64,000 nt of DNA from Pseudobutyrivibrio ruminis (GCF_015057245.1 NZ_SVET01000014.1:1-64000); one strand, 5' to 3'; positions 32,525-41,453 are shown, counted from the stretch's first letter. Numbers and translations: made by a program. The notes: generated from the sequence alone by a model not told the origin.

Positions 32525-33721
32525 TTAATAGAATCTAATTGCGGATATTATACCGCCTAGAGCAGTTTTTCTTTCATTGAACTCATGCTCTGTCATCTCA
32601 GCTGTAATAAATCCAGTCTCATCATCCAAATCTAAATTTGCATACTCTACATTTTCAAATTCATTTTCAATATTTGATTGAAGAGCTGAAGTTCTAACGA
32701 AATATCTAAATCTCTGTTCATTAGCATCTGCAAGTTCAAGCTTTTCAGCTGACCAACCGATTCTAACATGTTTGTCTACATTTCTTGCAAGGAAAACCAT
32801 ATCACCAACTACTGCGGAAGCTGTTGGTAGAGCACCAGCACCTGCGCCGTAGTACATAGATTCGCCAAGCATATTTCCACGTACCGATACTGCATTCATA
32901 ACACCTGCCACATGGTAAATCATCTGACTAGGCTTTACTAAAAATGGAGCTACGCGACATGTATAAGTATCCCCAACCTTTGAGCTACGAGCAACCAACT
33001 TTATGCTGTATCCCATAGATTTTGCATATTTAAAATCTGTTGCAGTAATTTTACTAATTCCTTCTGTAGGAATCTCGTTAAAATCTACATTTTTACCTGA
33101 AACAAGGGAAGTAAGAATAGCAATTTTTCTACAGCTGTCATGTCCCTCAACATCAGCTGTTGGATCCTTCTCTGCGTAACCGAGTGACTGAGCTTCAGCT
33201 AAAATTTCATCGTAGTCACTGCCAAACTGCTCCATATTTGTAAGCATGTAGTTTGTAGTACCGTTACAAATAGCTGAAATGTCCTCGATAACATCACCAG
33301 TAAGACAAGCTGTAAGTGTACGAATAATTGGAATACCGCCACCTACTGCAGCTTCAAATACAAAGTTAACATCATTTACTTTAGCTATTTTCATCAACTC
33401 TGCACCTTTGTCCGCTACAAGTGCCTTATTTGATGTAGTAACAGATTTGCCAGCTTCAAGCATAGCTTTAACAAAAGTAAATGCAGGCTCAACACCGCCC
33501 ATAGTTTCAACAACAACTTTTACTTCTTTGTCTTTAGCTATTTCTTTGTAATCCTTAACAAAGCAATCCTCATGTGGATCACCAGGGAAATCTCTGAGGT
33601 CAAGAATATACTTAAGCTCTAGTGGCTCACCAAGTCTCTCTTTGATGATTTCACTGTTAGTATCAAGAACTTTTGCTACACCAGAACCAATAGTTCCGTA
33701 TCCCATAATTGCTACTTTCAT
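32525..33721 (-). CDS. hom: Homoserine dehydrogenase
   Basis: Reduces aspartate semialdehyde to homoserine, the branch to threonine and methionine. At 398 residues it is the monofunctional form without a clear C-terminal ACT domain. N-terminal GYGTIGSGVAKVL is the nucleotide loop; TSNKALVADKG, AAVGGGIPIIRTL and GTTNYML with the catalytic region AEKDPTADVEGHDSCRKIAIL are standard. It starts 4 bases after the ACT-domain gene stop, so feedback sensing may be delegated to that neighbour (inference). Confidence 0.95.
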   Translation of the reverse strand: MKVAIMGYGTIGSGVAKVLDTNSEIIKERLGEPLELKYILDLRDFPGDPHEDCFVKDYKEIAKDKEVKVVVETMGGVEPAFTFVKAMLEAGKSVTTSNKALVADKGAELMKIAKVNDVNFVFEAAVGGGIPIIRTLTACLTGDVIEDISAICNGTTNYMLTNMEQFGSDYDEILAEAQSLGYAEKDPTADVEGHDSCRKIAILTSLVSGKNVDFNEIPTEGISKITATDFKYAKSMGYSIKLVARSSKVGDTYTCRVAPFLVKPSQMIYHVAGVMNAVSVRGNMLGESMYYGAGAGALPTASAVVGDMVFLARNVDKHVRIGWSAEKLELADANEQRFRYFVRTSALQSNIENEFENVEYANLDLDDETGFITAEMTEHEFNERKTALGGIISAIRFY

Positions 33722-33725
33722 GTTG

Positions 33726-34169
33726 TCACTCCCTTGCTAATATTTTTACGTAATGGACACCGTTAACATTTTCAATTGCGCTAACTAGATCTGAAAAATC
33801 CCCTGAATCTTCAAGAACGTCTACCGAAATGGTAAGAGTTGCAAATCCCCCGACAGGGATACTCTGATGAATCGTAAGAATATTTACATGGAAATGAGCC
33901 ATCTCATCCAATACACTAGACAAAATACCTGGCTCATCCTCTAGCTGGATAACCATATTTACAGTCTTTCCCTTGGTGTCCTCATGAAAAGGAAATATGT
34001 CATCCTTATACTTATAGAAGGAACTTCTACTAATTCCTACAGACTCCGTCGCATCTTGAACAGAATCGCATTTTCCTGTGGCTAGAAGCTTTTTAGCAGC
34101 CACAACCTTTAGCAATACCTCCGGTACAGCTTTTTCTTTTAAAACAAAATAGGTAGTTTTCTCTGCCAT
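33726..34169 (-). CDS. ACT-domain regulatory protein, PheB/UPF0735 family
   Basis: A 147-residue protein with an N-terminal helix-turn-helix-like region (about 12-60, ATESVGISRSSFYKYKDDIFPF) and a C-terminal ACT domain (about 70-145, VNMVIQLEDEPGILSSVLDEM and VNILTIHQSIPVGGFATLTISVDV). It starts the ACT-hom-thrH operon, and in many Firmicutes such a gene precedes hom. An amino-acid-sensing role is inferred from the ACT domain. Confidence 0.9.
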   Translation of the reverse strand: MAEKTTYFVLKEKAVPEVLLKVVAAKKLLATGKCDSVQDATESVGISRSSFYKYKDDIFPFHEDTKGKTVNMVIQLEDEPGILSSVLDEMAHFHVNILTIHQSIPVGGFATLTISVDVLEDSGDFSDLVSAIENVNGVHYVKILARE

Positions 34170-34191
34170 ATCTCCTCCATAAGTGTCTTTC

Positions 34192-34209
34192 GTACAAAAA
34201 CATTTGTAC
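34192..34209. promoter_or_regulatory. Palindrome in the leader of the hom operon
   Basis: Perfect 7-bp inverted repeat GTACAAA-N4-TTTGTAC, a few bases downstream of the predicted transcription start. Either a repressor site or a small RNA hairpin. Confidence 0.55.
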
Positions 34210-34220
34210 TCGTTCAGAAG

Positions 34221-34249
34221 ATAATAACATTAAAAGCTACCTATTTCAA
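34221..34249 (-). promoter_or_regulatory. Promoter of the ACT-hom-thrH operon
   Basis: Minus strand TTGAAA (34244-34249), 17-nt spacer, TATTAT (34221-34226), abutting the prfB stop. Confidence 0.78.
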
Positions 34250-34252
34250 GTG

Positions 34253-35390
34253 TTAATTCATATCTGTGGCTCCACGATCTGGACATCCAAGTGAAAGCCA
34301 TTTTAAATAAGCATTCATAAATGGTGTAATTTTACCATCCAGCACTGCATCAGTGTTTCCTGACTCTTCGCCGGTACGTAAATCCTTCACCATTGTGTAA
34401 GGCTGTAATACATAAGAACGAATTTGATTTCCCCAGCCTATTTCCGAAACTTCACCACGAATTCCGCTGGCCTTTGCAGCATTCTCCTCTTGCTTTAACA
34501 ATAGAAGTTTTGTTTTTAACATCTGCATAGCTTTGTCTCGGTTTTGGTGTTGGCTTCGTTCATTCTGACATGTTACAACAATTCCTGTAGGGAAATGTGT
34601 AATACGAATAGCTGAACTAGTTTTGTTGATGTGCTGTCCGCCGGCGCCTGAAGAACGATAAGTATCAACTCGAATATCATCATCCTTAATCTCTACATCA
34701 ACATCTTCCTCGATGTCTGGCATAACATCACAGGATGCAAATGAAGTCTGTCGCTTTCCCTGAGCATTAAATGGTGAAATACGAACAAGTCTATGAATAC
34801 CTTTTTCTGATTTAAGATATCCATATGCATTTTCTCCATTCACCTGGAAAGTTACGGATTTAATCCCCGCTTCATCACCCTCAAGGTAATCCAATTCATC
34901 TACTTCGAAACCAGCATCGGAAGCCCATCGGGTATACATACGGTAAAGCATCTGCACCCAATCACAAGCCTCAACTCCGCCGGCGCCTGAATGAAGTGTA
35001 ACTATGGCGCTATAAGCATCGTACTCTCCAGATAAAAGAGTCTTCATTCGAAGCTTCTCTAACGAATCCTCAAATTCCTCTATAAGCACAGCTACTGTAT
35101 CAACGATTTCTTGGTCCTCTTCCTCGTTTCCAAGCTCTATATAGTCTTCTATTTCTTTATATAAGTCCTCTAGTTTATCGATGATTGAAACATCATCTTT
35201 CATGGATTTCAGCTCCTTCATCTTGGTCGTAGATGCTGCTGCATCTGTCCAAAAATCTGGTGCTTCCATTTCGCGCTCAAGCTCCTCTATACGAGCCTTT
35301 TTTGCTGCGACGTCAAAGTGAATCCCTCACTTCCGTCATAGAATTTTTCTGCGCCACAAGACGCTGTTTGAACTGATCAAGTTCTATCAC
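34253..35390 (-). CDS. prfB: Peptide chain release factor 2 (programmed +1 frameshift)
   Basis: Terminates translation at UGA and UAA. The gene is in two frames: a GTG start at 35390 (ribosome binding site GAGGTGA) gives 25 codons ending CTT, then an in-frame TGA at 35313-35315; skipping one base continues in the second frame from 35314 to the end, giving 378 residues in all. The slip site CTTTGAC at codons 25-26 is the same as in E. coli. In the main frame SPF (VRISPFNAQG) is the stop-codon-reading tripeptide and GGQ lies in SSGAGGQHINKTSS. A tool that ignores the shift would start the protein at 35269 and lose 40 residues. Confidence 0.97.
35312..35318 (-). promoter_or_regulatory. prfB +1 frameshift site
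   Basis: Minus strand CTT-TGA-C; the ribosome slips by one base at CTT when release factor 2 is scarce. A purine-rich GTGAGGG lies about 6 bases upstream, in the place of the stimulatory Shine-Dalgarno-like element though one codon further away than in E. coli. Confidence 0.93.
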
Positions 35391-35428
35391 GAAATCACCT
35401 CTTTTCAATAATGGCAATATTATCAATA

Positions 35429-36697
35429 TTAATTAGAAGCTAAAACCTCTAACGCTTTTTGTATTTGGTTATCTAAGTCTACACTATATTGGTCGTCTTC
35501 ACCACCCATAAACTCGTACTCAAGAACCTCGTCTGGTGTAATGCCGGTTCCGTGGATGCACTCTCCACTAGGTGTGTAGTATGTTTGAGTTGTAAGCTTT
35601 ACTGCAGATCCATCTGTAAGAGGAATTGTTGATTGAACAATACCTTTACCAAATGTCTGTGTTCCGATAATTGTACCGTACTCAAAATCACGAATTGCGC
35701 CAGTAAATATTTCAGCTGCTGATGCTGTATTTCCATTAACTAATACTGTCATTGGAATAGATTTATAATTAGCAGCATCTGATGTGTAATCTTCTCTATT
35801 TCCGGCCTTATCCATTGTATATACAACTGTTCCCTCTGGAAGAAGATAATCAAGAATATCAACAACTGAATCAAGTAATCCACCACCGTTATTTCTCATA
35901 TCAAAAATAACCGATGTCATTCCCTGAGCTTCAAGGTCTTCGTAAGCTGCTACAAAATCATCATATGTTCCATCAGTAAACTGAGAAACCTGAATATAAC
36001 CAACATTATTATCAAGCATCTGATGCTCTACAGTAGGTGTTGAAATTGATGCACGTGTGCATGTGACAGTCATTTCTTCACCTTCACGATTAATGACTAA
36101 TTCAACATCTGTTCCCTCTTCACCGCGGATATGTTGTACAAAAACGTCCAAATCTTCTTCGGTTGCAATGTTTCCATCAGCTGAAACTATGATATCGCCT
36201 TCCTGTAGACCAGCTTGCTCTGCAGGTGTATCTTCATATACCTTTGTGATTGCTACTTCGCCTGTTTCAGCGTTTTTCTGAAGGAGTGCACCAATACCGG
36301 CATAATTACCTGTAAGTGTATCCATTAAATCCTCGTATTCTTCTGCTGTATAGTATGCAGAATATGGATCATCAAGACTTTCTACGATACCAGCATAAAC
36401 ACCATCGATTAATGTCTGATCATCTACATCCTGATAGTAGTAATTCTTAATGATGTAAAGGATTGTCTGTAGTTTGCTTTCTGATGTTGCTGAATCGTCT
36501 GTCAGTGTGTCAATCACTCCCTGCGAGCTATCTGACACAGATGTCTTACGACCAAATAAAACAATAACAGCCACTAATGTAGCAAGTAAAAATCCAACAA
36601 GTACTCCGACTGTTGTACCTATTACAACGGGCCATTTACTATTCTTTGGCTTTTCCTGGAGCTCAGGTGAATAGTTAGATTCGAATTCTGTATTCAT
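35429..36697 (-). CDS. S41-family C-terminal processing peptidase (CtpA/CtpB type)
   Basis: A 422-residue membrane-anchored serine protease acting outside the membrane. One transmembrane segment (about 24-49) is followed by a PDZ domain (about 125-215, GNYAGIGALLQKNAETGEVAI and AGLQEGDIIVSADG) and the S41 catalytic core: MRNNGGGLLDSV, VLVNGNTASAAEIFTGAIRD with the catalytic Ser, and TFGKGIVQ with the catalytic Lys. It follows ftsEX; in Firmicutes ftsE-ftsX-ctp order is common and ties the protease to peptidoglycan hydrolase control. Confidence 0.92.
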   Translation of the reverse strand: MNTEFESNYSPELQEKPKNSKWPVVIGTTVGVLVGFLLATLVAVIVLFGRKTSVSDSSQGVIDTLTDDSATSESKLQTILYIIKNYYYQDVDDQTLIDGVYAGIVESLDDPYSAYYTAEEYEDLMDTLTGNYAGIGALLQKNAETGEVAITKVYEDTPAEQAGLQEGDIIVSADGNIATEEDLDVFVQHIRGEEGTDVELVINREGEEMTVTCTRASISTPTVEHQMLDNNVGYIQVSQFTDGTYDDFVAAYEDLEAQGMTSVIFDMRNNGGGLLDSVVDILDYLLPEGTVVYTMDKAGNREDYTSDAANYKSIPMTVLVNGNTASAAEIFTGAIRDFEYGTIIGTQTFGKGIVQSTIPLTDGSAVKLTTQTYYTPSGECIHGTGITPDEVLEYEFMGGEDDQYSVDLDNQIQKALEVLASN

Positions 36698-36725
36698 ATC
36701 AAATGCCTTTCCTTTATATTGATAA

Positions 36726-36753
36726 GAGTGCCTTAGCTACTGCCAAGGCACTC
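36726..36753 (-). other. Intercistronic hairpin between ftsX and the S41 peptidase gene
   Basis: Stem GAGTGCCTT (36726-36734) with AAGGCACTC (36745-36753), 10-nt loop, followed on the minus strand by TTATC, so only a weak terminator or an mRNA processing/stability element. Confidence 0.6.
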
Positions 36754-36774
36754 CCCGTAACTTCAAATATTATA

Positions 36775-37683
36775 CTAGACTCTAAGATGCTTATGCAAGG
36801 TTACTCGTGAACCAAACCAGCCGATACCAATACCAAGTACTAATGAAATTGGAACTAGTGTATTGAATATAGTCTCGATTGGTATGAAGGATACCATGCT
36901 ACTAAGGAAACTAAACTCTGATGCAGCATACTCAATTACCTTGCCGTAGATGAAATACAAAAGGATAAGTGGTATAGCTGAACCAATTAATCCGATAAAC
37001 ACACCTTCAACAACGAATGGCTGTCTAACGAATGCATCCTTTGCACCAATTAATTTCATGATAGCAATTTCTTCTCTTCGAACAGAAATACCAACCATTA
37101 CAGTATTACTAATCAAGAATACTGATACTGCAAGAAGAATAATTACGATAGCCATTGAAACGATTGTAATAGCTTTATTAATATCTGTAAGTGTTTTAGC
37201 AGCTACTTCAGATTTGTTTACCTGACGCACTCCATCAAGTCCTTCAAGGAATGAAACCAAGGTAGACTGCATCGAAACATCACTAAGATAGATTTCGTAG
37301 TTTGCTGAATTTGCAAGAGGATTGTCGTCTGCAAATCCTGCAGCCAAATCTTCGTTACCTCCGAAGTATTCTTCTTTGTATTCTTCCCAGGCCTGATCAG
37401 CTGATATGAAATCATAGCTTGATACTTCTGGGCGTTTTGAAATCTCTTCTCCTATTTCGTCTATGCGTGTCTGTGAGATTCCCTCATCAAAGAAAACTGT
37501 AACCGCTACACCTTCCTCTGCGGATTTAACCATCGCCTGGAAGTTTGTTCCTAATGAATAAAATATACCAAACAAAAAAATACAGGCTGTCATTGTTGCA
37601 ATTGACGCCAGAGAAAACATTTTATTTCGCCAAACGTTTTTCAAACCTTGGCCGATGTTGTAAATATGTGTACTAATCTTCAT
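36775..37683 (-). CDS. ftsX: Cell division ABC transporter permease FtsX
   Basis: Membrane half of the FtsEX complex, which activates peptidoglycan hydrolases. About 302 residues with four transmembrane segments: one near 20-42, then three near 165-190, 215-245 and 262-290, and a large extracellular loop in between (about 45-160). VRREEIAIMKLIGAKDAFVRQPFVVEG is the classical coupling segment. The ATG at 37683 is preceded by GGAGGTG and overlaps the ftsE stop by 9 bases; the longer in-frame start at 37701 lies inside ftsE and adds an unlikely extension. Confidence 0.95.
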   Translation of the reverse strand: MKISTHIYNIGQGLKNVWRNKMFSLASIATMTACIFLFGIFYSLGTNFQAMVKSAEEGVAVTVFFDEGISQTRIDEIGEEISKRPEVSSYDFISADQAWEEYKEEYFGGNEDLAAGFADDNPLANSANYEIYLSDVSMQSTLVSFLEGLDGVRQVNKSEVAAKTLTDINKAITIVSMAIVIILLAVSVFLISNTVMVGISVRREEIAIMKLIGAKDAFVRQPFVVEGVFIGLIGSAIPLILLYFIYGKVIEYAASEFSFLSSMVSFIPIETIFNTLVPISLVLGIGIGWFGSRVTLHKHLRV

Positions 37684-38353
37684 AGTCATCACCTCCAACA
37701 TCGCTAACTACCACGCCTTTTTTGATGGTGATAACTCGTTTATTCATTGCTCTAACTATTTCCATATTGTGGGTAACTACTACTACAGTTGTTCCCCTTT
37801 GATTGATTTCTTCCAAAAGACGCATGATTTCCCATGTATTATCGCTATCAAGATTTCCTGTAGGCTCATCTGCAAGGATAATCTTTGGCTCGTTTACAAG
37901 AGCTCTAGCAATAGCTACACGCTGCTGCTCTCCACCAGAAAGCTGACTTGGACGAGATTTATATTTAGCTGCAAGTCCAACTAACGAAAGCATAGTTGGC
38001 ACTTTCTTTTTTATTTCTCTGTTTGATGACTCTACAACTTTCATTGCAAAGGCAACATTTTCGTAGACATTTCTATCAGGCAAAAGTCTGAAGTTTTGGA
38101 ATACAACTCCAACATTTCTACGATACATTGGAATCTTTTTATGTGTAACCTTTTTAAGGTCCTGACCATTAATATAGATTTTTCCTTTTGTAGGCTCTAA
38201 TTCCTTTAATAACAATCGAATCAGGGTGGATTTACCTGAACCACTATCACCCACTACGAATACAAACTCGCCTGGATCAATGTGTATTGTAACATCTTCC
38301 AAAGCTGGTTTACCAACTTCATACGATTTACTAACATGATCTAATCGTATCAA
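37673..38353 (-). CDS. ftsE: Cell division ABC transporter ATPase FtsE
   Basis: ATPase that drives FtsX. Walker A GDSGSGKST (37-45), Q-loop QNFRLLPDRNVYENVAFAM, ABC signature LSGGEQQRVAIARAL and Walker B ILADEPTGNLD are complete in 226 residues. The start appears to be a TTG: GAGG lies 8 bases before the TTG at 38353, while an alternative TTG at 38359 is too close to it. A TTG start suggests low, tuned translation. Confidence 0.94.
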   Translation of the reverse strand: MIRLDHVSKSYEVGKPALEDVTIHIDPGEFVFVVGDSGSGKSTLIRLLLKELEPTKGKIYINGQDLKKVTHKKIPMYRRNVGVVFQNFRLLPDRNVYENVAFAMKVVESSNREIKKKVPTMLSLVGLAAKYKSRPSQLSGGEQQRVAIARALVNEPKIILADEPTGNLDSDNTWEIMRLLEEINQRGTTVVVVTHNMEIVRAMNKRVITIKKGVVVSDVGGDDYED

Positions 38354-38387
38354 TATCAATACCTCATTTCTATAAAACTAAGTGTAC

Positions 38388-39476
38388 TTAGAATTTTTCA
38401 TCTTCCATATACTTCATGTATTTTACAACCATCAAAGCAATTTTGAAAGTGATTGCATCTTCAAAAACTCTTAAATCCAATCCTGTGCTCTTTTCAAGCT
38501 TATCAAGACGATATACAAGAGTATTTCTGTGAATGTATAACTGTCTAGATGTCTCAGATACATTTAAGCTATTCTCAAAGAATTTATCAATAGTTGTAAG
38601 AGTCTCTTCGTCAAAATCATCAGGAGATTTGTTGTCGAAGATTTCTGATATAAACATCTTGCAAAGTGGAATAGGTAACTGATAAATAAGACGTCCTATT
38701 CCAAGGGCTGAGTAGGCAATGATTTTCTTCTCATTAAAGAAGATTTTACCAACATCCATAGCCATAGATGCTTCTTTGTAAGAACGAGAGACTTCCTTGA
38801 TTTCGCCAACAACAGTACCATAAGAAACTCGAATGTTTTTGTTATCTTTATCGTGGAATGCATCGATTATAACTGCAGCAATCTTATCTACATCCTCGAA
38901 TGTATCGTTCTCTCCAAGTTCCTTAACTACAATAATATTATGCTCATCAACGGCTGTTACAAAGTCCTTTGTCTTGCCACCAAATACTGAACGCACTCTA
39001 TCAAGCTCGTCGCCGTCTTTATCAGGACCCACTTCAACAATCATAACAACTCTTCGTGCATTAATATCCACATGAAGCTTCTTAGAGCGATTGTAGATAT
39101 CAACAAGAAGCAAGTTGTCGAGAAGCAAATTCTTGATAAAGTTATCCTTGTCAAAACGCTCCTTATAAGCAATCATTAATTCCTGTACATGGAAAGCAGC
39201 AATCTTTCCAACAGTCGATGCCTCTTCATCATCCCCTTTGGCTAAAATAACAAATTCCAACTGCTGATCATCAAATACCTTGAAGAAGTGATATCCTAAA
39301 GCAACCTGACTATCTGCCTCAGATGCAGCAAATACAGATATAGCATCTGCAAACTGGGCTGTATCATTAAAAGTAGATGCACATACAACACCTTCTGAAT
39401 CAGTAACTGCTAAATCTACTTTTGTAAGCTGATGTAATCCTTCTATTGTATTTTGCATGATTTGATTAGAAATCAT
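38388..39476 (-). CDS. CdaR/PucR-type transcriptional regulator
   Basis: A 362-residue protein whose last 60 residues carry the PucR C-terminal helix-turn-helix (FFENSLNVSETSRQLYIHRNTLVYRLDKLEKSTGLDLR). The N-terminal part (about 1-130) resembles a sugar-diacid or PAS/GAF-like sensing domain (VDLAVTDSEGVVCAST), and a GGDEF-like degenerate middle domain (about 145-260) is usual in CdaR-type proteins. The ligand is unknown. AGGAGG ribosome binding site. It stands alone in front of ftsE by 28 bases, so ftsEX may share its transcript. Upstream lies a 630-base gene-free region. Confidence 0.86.
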   Translation of the reverse strand: MISNQIMQNTIEGLHQLTKVDLAVTDSEGVVCASTFNDTAQFADAISVFAASEADSQVALGYHFFKVFDDQQLEFVILAKGDDEEASTVGKIAAFHVQELMIAYKERFDKDNFIKNLLLDNLLLVDIYNRSKKLHVDINARRVVMIVEVGPDKDGDELDRVRSVFGGKTKDFVTAVDEHNIIVVKELGENDTFEDVDKIAAVIIDAFHDKDNKNIRVSYGTVVGEIKEVSRSYKEASMAMDVGKIFFNEKKIIAYSALGIGRLIYQLPIPLCKMFISEIFDNKSPDDFDEETLTTIDKFFENSLNVSETSRQLYIHRNTLVYRLDKLEKSTGLDLRVFEDAITFKIALMVVKYMKYMEDEKF

Positions 39477-40107
39477 AGGTCGTACCTCCTGATTAACTAT
39501 GCAATATTAACAATGTCAAAACCTTTTTTTGCATACAAATTCACATAACCTATGCTCATTCTAATATAAATAACCAAAAAATGAAATAGCAAACTTATAT
39601 TTATTTATGCAAATTCACAACTAGCCATAAAATTACGATTGTGTGGAGCTTTTGTGAACAGAGAATCAAATTGCATTATTGTCAGATAATAGACAGTGTA
39701 TTCAGATATTTTTTCTTCTCTTCTAAAGTCAAGCATATTAAGCAATTTTACAAGTTTTGTTGATTTAGGCCAAAACAAGCGTTCTCGTAAATTGTGGATA
39801 ACTTTTAAGATTCGTTCACATTTTCTGTGGATAAAGTGGATAAATGGTTTACAAGTCCGAATTTACGTGATGATTTTGTGATTTTTTGTTGAAAAAATAT
39901 TTCATTTCCACATTGTCTGAAATTATATTCTAGTTTAACAATTTCTGTTTTTGTGCAAATTTTCACTAAACGCTTCATGGTTTGCAAAATAAGTTTTCTG
40001 ACAATTGTCTTCAAATTATTATAAATATTATTATTTTTATTATTCTATCCTCACGGATTCGCAATATAACATTTCTCAATTTAGCACAAGAAGAGAAAGT
40101 TTTACCA
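39477..40107. other. AT-rich gene-free region with DnaA-box cluster
   Basis: 631 bases without a supportable gene. It holds the DnaA-box-like cluster at 39793-39843 and a long stretch of nearly pure A/T around 40012-40047. Weak promoter-like matches exist near 39500-39600 for the CdaR-type gene (for instance TTGACA at 39511-39516 without a good -10), but I cannot single one out. No hairpin with a T-run was seen. Confidence 0.6.
39793..39843. promoter_or_regulatory. Cluster of three DnaA-box-like sequences
   Basis: Exact TGTGGATAA at 39793-39801 and 39826-39834 (reverse complement of the consensus TTATCCACA), and an 8 of 9 match AGTGGATAA at 39835-39843 directly abutting the second. All in one orientation. 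dnaA is not in the window, so this may titrate DnaA or regulate a neighbour rather than be oriC. Confidence 0.55.
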
Positions 40108-40137
40108 CAAAAAAGGCACCGCCTAAATGCGGTGCCT
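40108..40137 (-). terminator. Terminator of the NlpC/P60 gene
   Basis: Stem AGGCACCGC / GCGGTGCCT (40114-40122 with 40129-40137), 6-nt loop, T-run on the minus strand. Confidence 0.92.
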
Positions 40138-40151
40138 CGTACTTTTTTAAA

Positions 40152-41375
40152 TTAGAAGATTCTTCTGATTGCAAGAATCTGCTTGTAATTTACATTTGAG
40201 TATGTAATACCAGTTCTGTATGTAGATGCATGAAGCAACTGACCATTACCAGCATAAATACCAACATGACCTGAGTAGCAAACGATATCACCTGGCTGCA
40301 TCTCATCATAAGATACTCCATAACCAACGCTACGAAGTGCACTTGATGAATGAGGTAAGCTTACACCAAATGCTGAGTAAACACTCATAACAAATCCTGA
40401 ACAGTCTGTTCCGTTTGTAAGAGATGATCCACCGTAAACATATGGATTACCAACGAACTGTGCACCATAAGCAACTACTGAGCTTCCATCAGAACCAGAA
40501 GGAGCTGAGTATGACTTGCTTGATGATGAAGAAGATGATGAAGAGTTTGCTTTCTCAACTGCAGCTGCTGCCTGAGTAGCTTTCTTAGCTGCTTCCTGAG
40601 CCGCTTTCTTTTCTTCCTCTTCCTTTGCTAATCTTGCGATTTCAGCGTTCTTAGACTCTGCTACTGTAAAGTCTGTTGAAAGATCAACGTAATCTGTGCT
40701 GACATAACCTTCACCAGCGTTACATGTAACCTTTACCCAACCTGTATCAGCCATTGACTCATCAATAACTGTAAGGTCATCACCTACAGGAATCAAATCG
40801 ATGATGTCGGATTCTGTAGTAGCTTCCTCACGAACATAAAGAGTAGTTGTCTTAACTGTAGCTAAACGTCTTGAAACTTCCTTTGCAAGCTCCTGATCAC
40901 CCTGAACTACGTATTCGCTCTTTACATAACCTGTAACATCACCAGATGTGATAAGTAACCATGTACCATCCTCTGCCTCAACAGTTTCAGAAACTGTAGC
41001 AGCTGAGTTGTTATATAACTTTCCGACATAATCGCTATCAGCTGATGCCGACTCACGAATATATACGTAATTATCTACCTGAGCAATTGCAATATCTGCA
41101 TATGGATTTTCCTCAGATGCAGCAACTGTACTAGCTTCGTTGTCTGCTAACTGTGATTCTGCAGCAAGTATATTTGCATTTGCAATCATATCATTAACTG
41201 AAAGCTGTGCACCTGCGAAAGCAGTGTAGTCTGTTGTTTCTAAAACGCCTGTTGCACTAGATAATGCGCTGACACCTGATGTAGCTGTAGCAGCACTAGC
41301 GCTAAATGAAAGGCTTGAAACAACAACACAAGCAGCAAGTGTATAACTAACAGCTTTTGTCATTTTTGAATTCAT
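40152..41375 (-). CDS. Secreted peptidoglycan hydrolase: SH3b repeats plus NlpC/P60 domain
   Basis: A 407-residue exported protein. Signal peptide MTKAVSYTLAACVVVSSLSFSASAA from the second Met; two bacterial SH3 domains (about 95-155 and 165-230) for wall binding; a charged Ala/Glu/Lys linker that is probably coiled coil (about 235-270) and a run of serines; then the NlpC/P60 endopeptidase domain (about 295-407) with Cys325 (TDCSGF), His370 (GHVGIY) and His382 (LLHAS) as catalytic residues. Expected to cut D-Glu-meso-DAP bonds in peptidoglycan. Its promoter is a perfect consensus and a WalR-type box overlaps the start site, consistent with cell-wall stress control. Monocistronic. Confidence 0.93.
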   Translation of the reverse strand: MNSKMTKAVSYTLAACVVVSSLSFSASAATATSGVSALSSATGVLETTDYTAFAGAQLSVNDMIANANILAAESQLADNEASTVAASEENPYADIAIAQVDNYVYIRESASADSDYVGKLYNNSAATVSETVEAEDGTWLLITSGDVTGYVKSEYVVQGDQELAKEVSRRLATVKTTTLYVREEATTESDIIDLIPVGDDLTVIDESMADTGWVKVTCNAGEGYVSTDYVDLSTDFTVAESKNAEIARLAKEEEEKKAAQEAAKKATQAAAAVEKANSSSSSSSSSKSYSAPSGSDGSSVVAYGAQFVGNPYVYGGSSLTNGTDCSGFVMSVYSAFGVSLPHSSSALRSVGYGVSYDEMQPGDIVCYSGHVGIYAGNGQLLHASTYRTGITYSNVNYKQILAIRRIF

Positions 41376-41398
41376 TCTGTAAAAAAACCTCCGAATTT

Positions 41399-41415
41399 GT
41401 TACAAACTTATTACA
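41399..41415 (-). promoter_or_regulatory. WalR-type box at the NlpC/P60 promoter
   Basis: Minus strand TGTAAT-AAGTT-TGTAAC fits the WalR/YycF pattern TGTWAH-N5-TGTWAH. It lies a few bases downstream of the predicted start, where a bound regulator would more likely repress. Confidence 0.55.
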
Positions 41416-41424
41416 ACTGTTGTC

Positions 41425-41453
41425 ATTATATAATCTAACAGTGAATGTGTCAA
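41425..41453 (-). promoter_or_regulatory. Consensus promoter of the NlpC/P60 gene
   Basis: Minus strand TTGACA (41448-41453), exactly 17 nt, TATAAT (41425-41430): a perfect sigma-A match. Confidence 0.92.

Noticed and set aside
39793..40047. Chromosomal replication origin
   Set aside because: DnaA boxes and an A/T stretch are present, but dnaA, dnaN, rpmH and gyr genes are not nearby and only three boxes were found, so I report it as a cluster and not as oriC.
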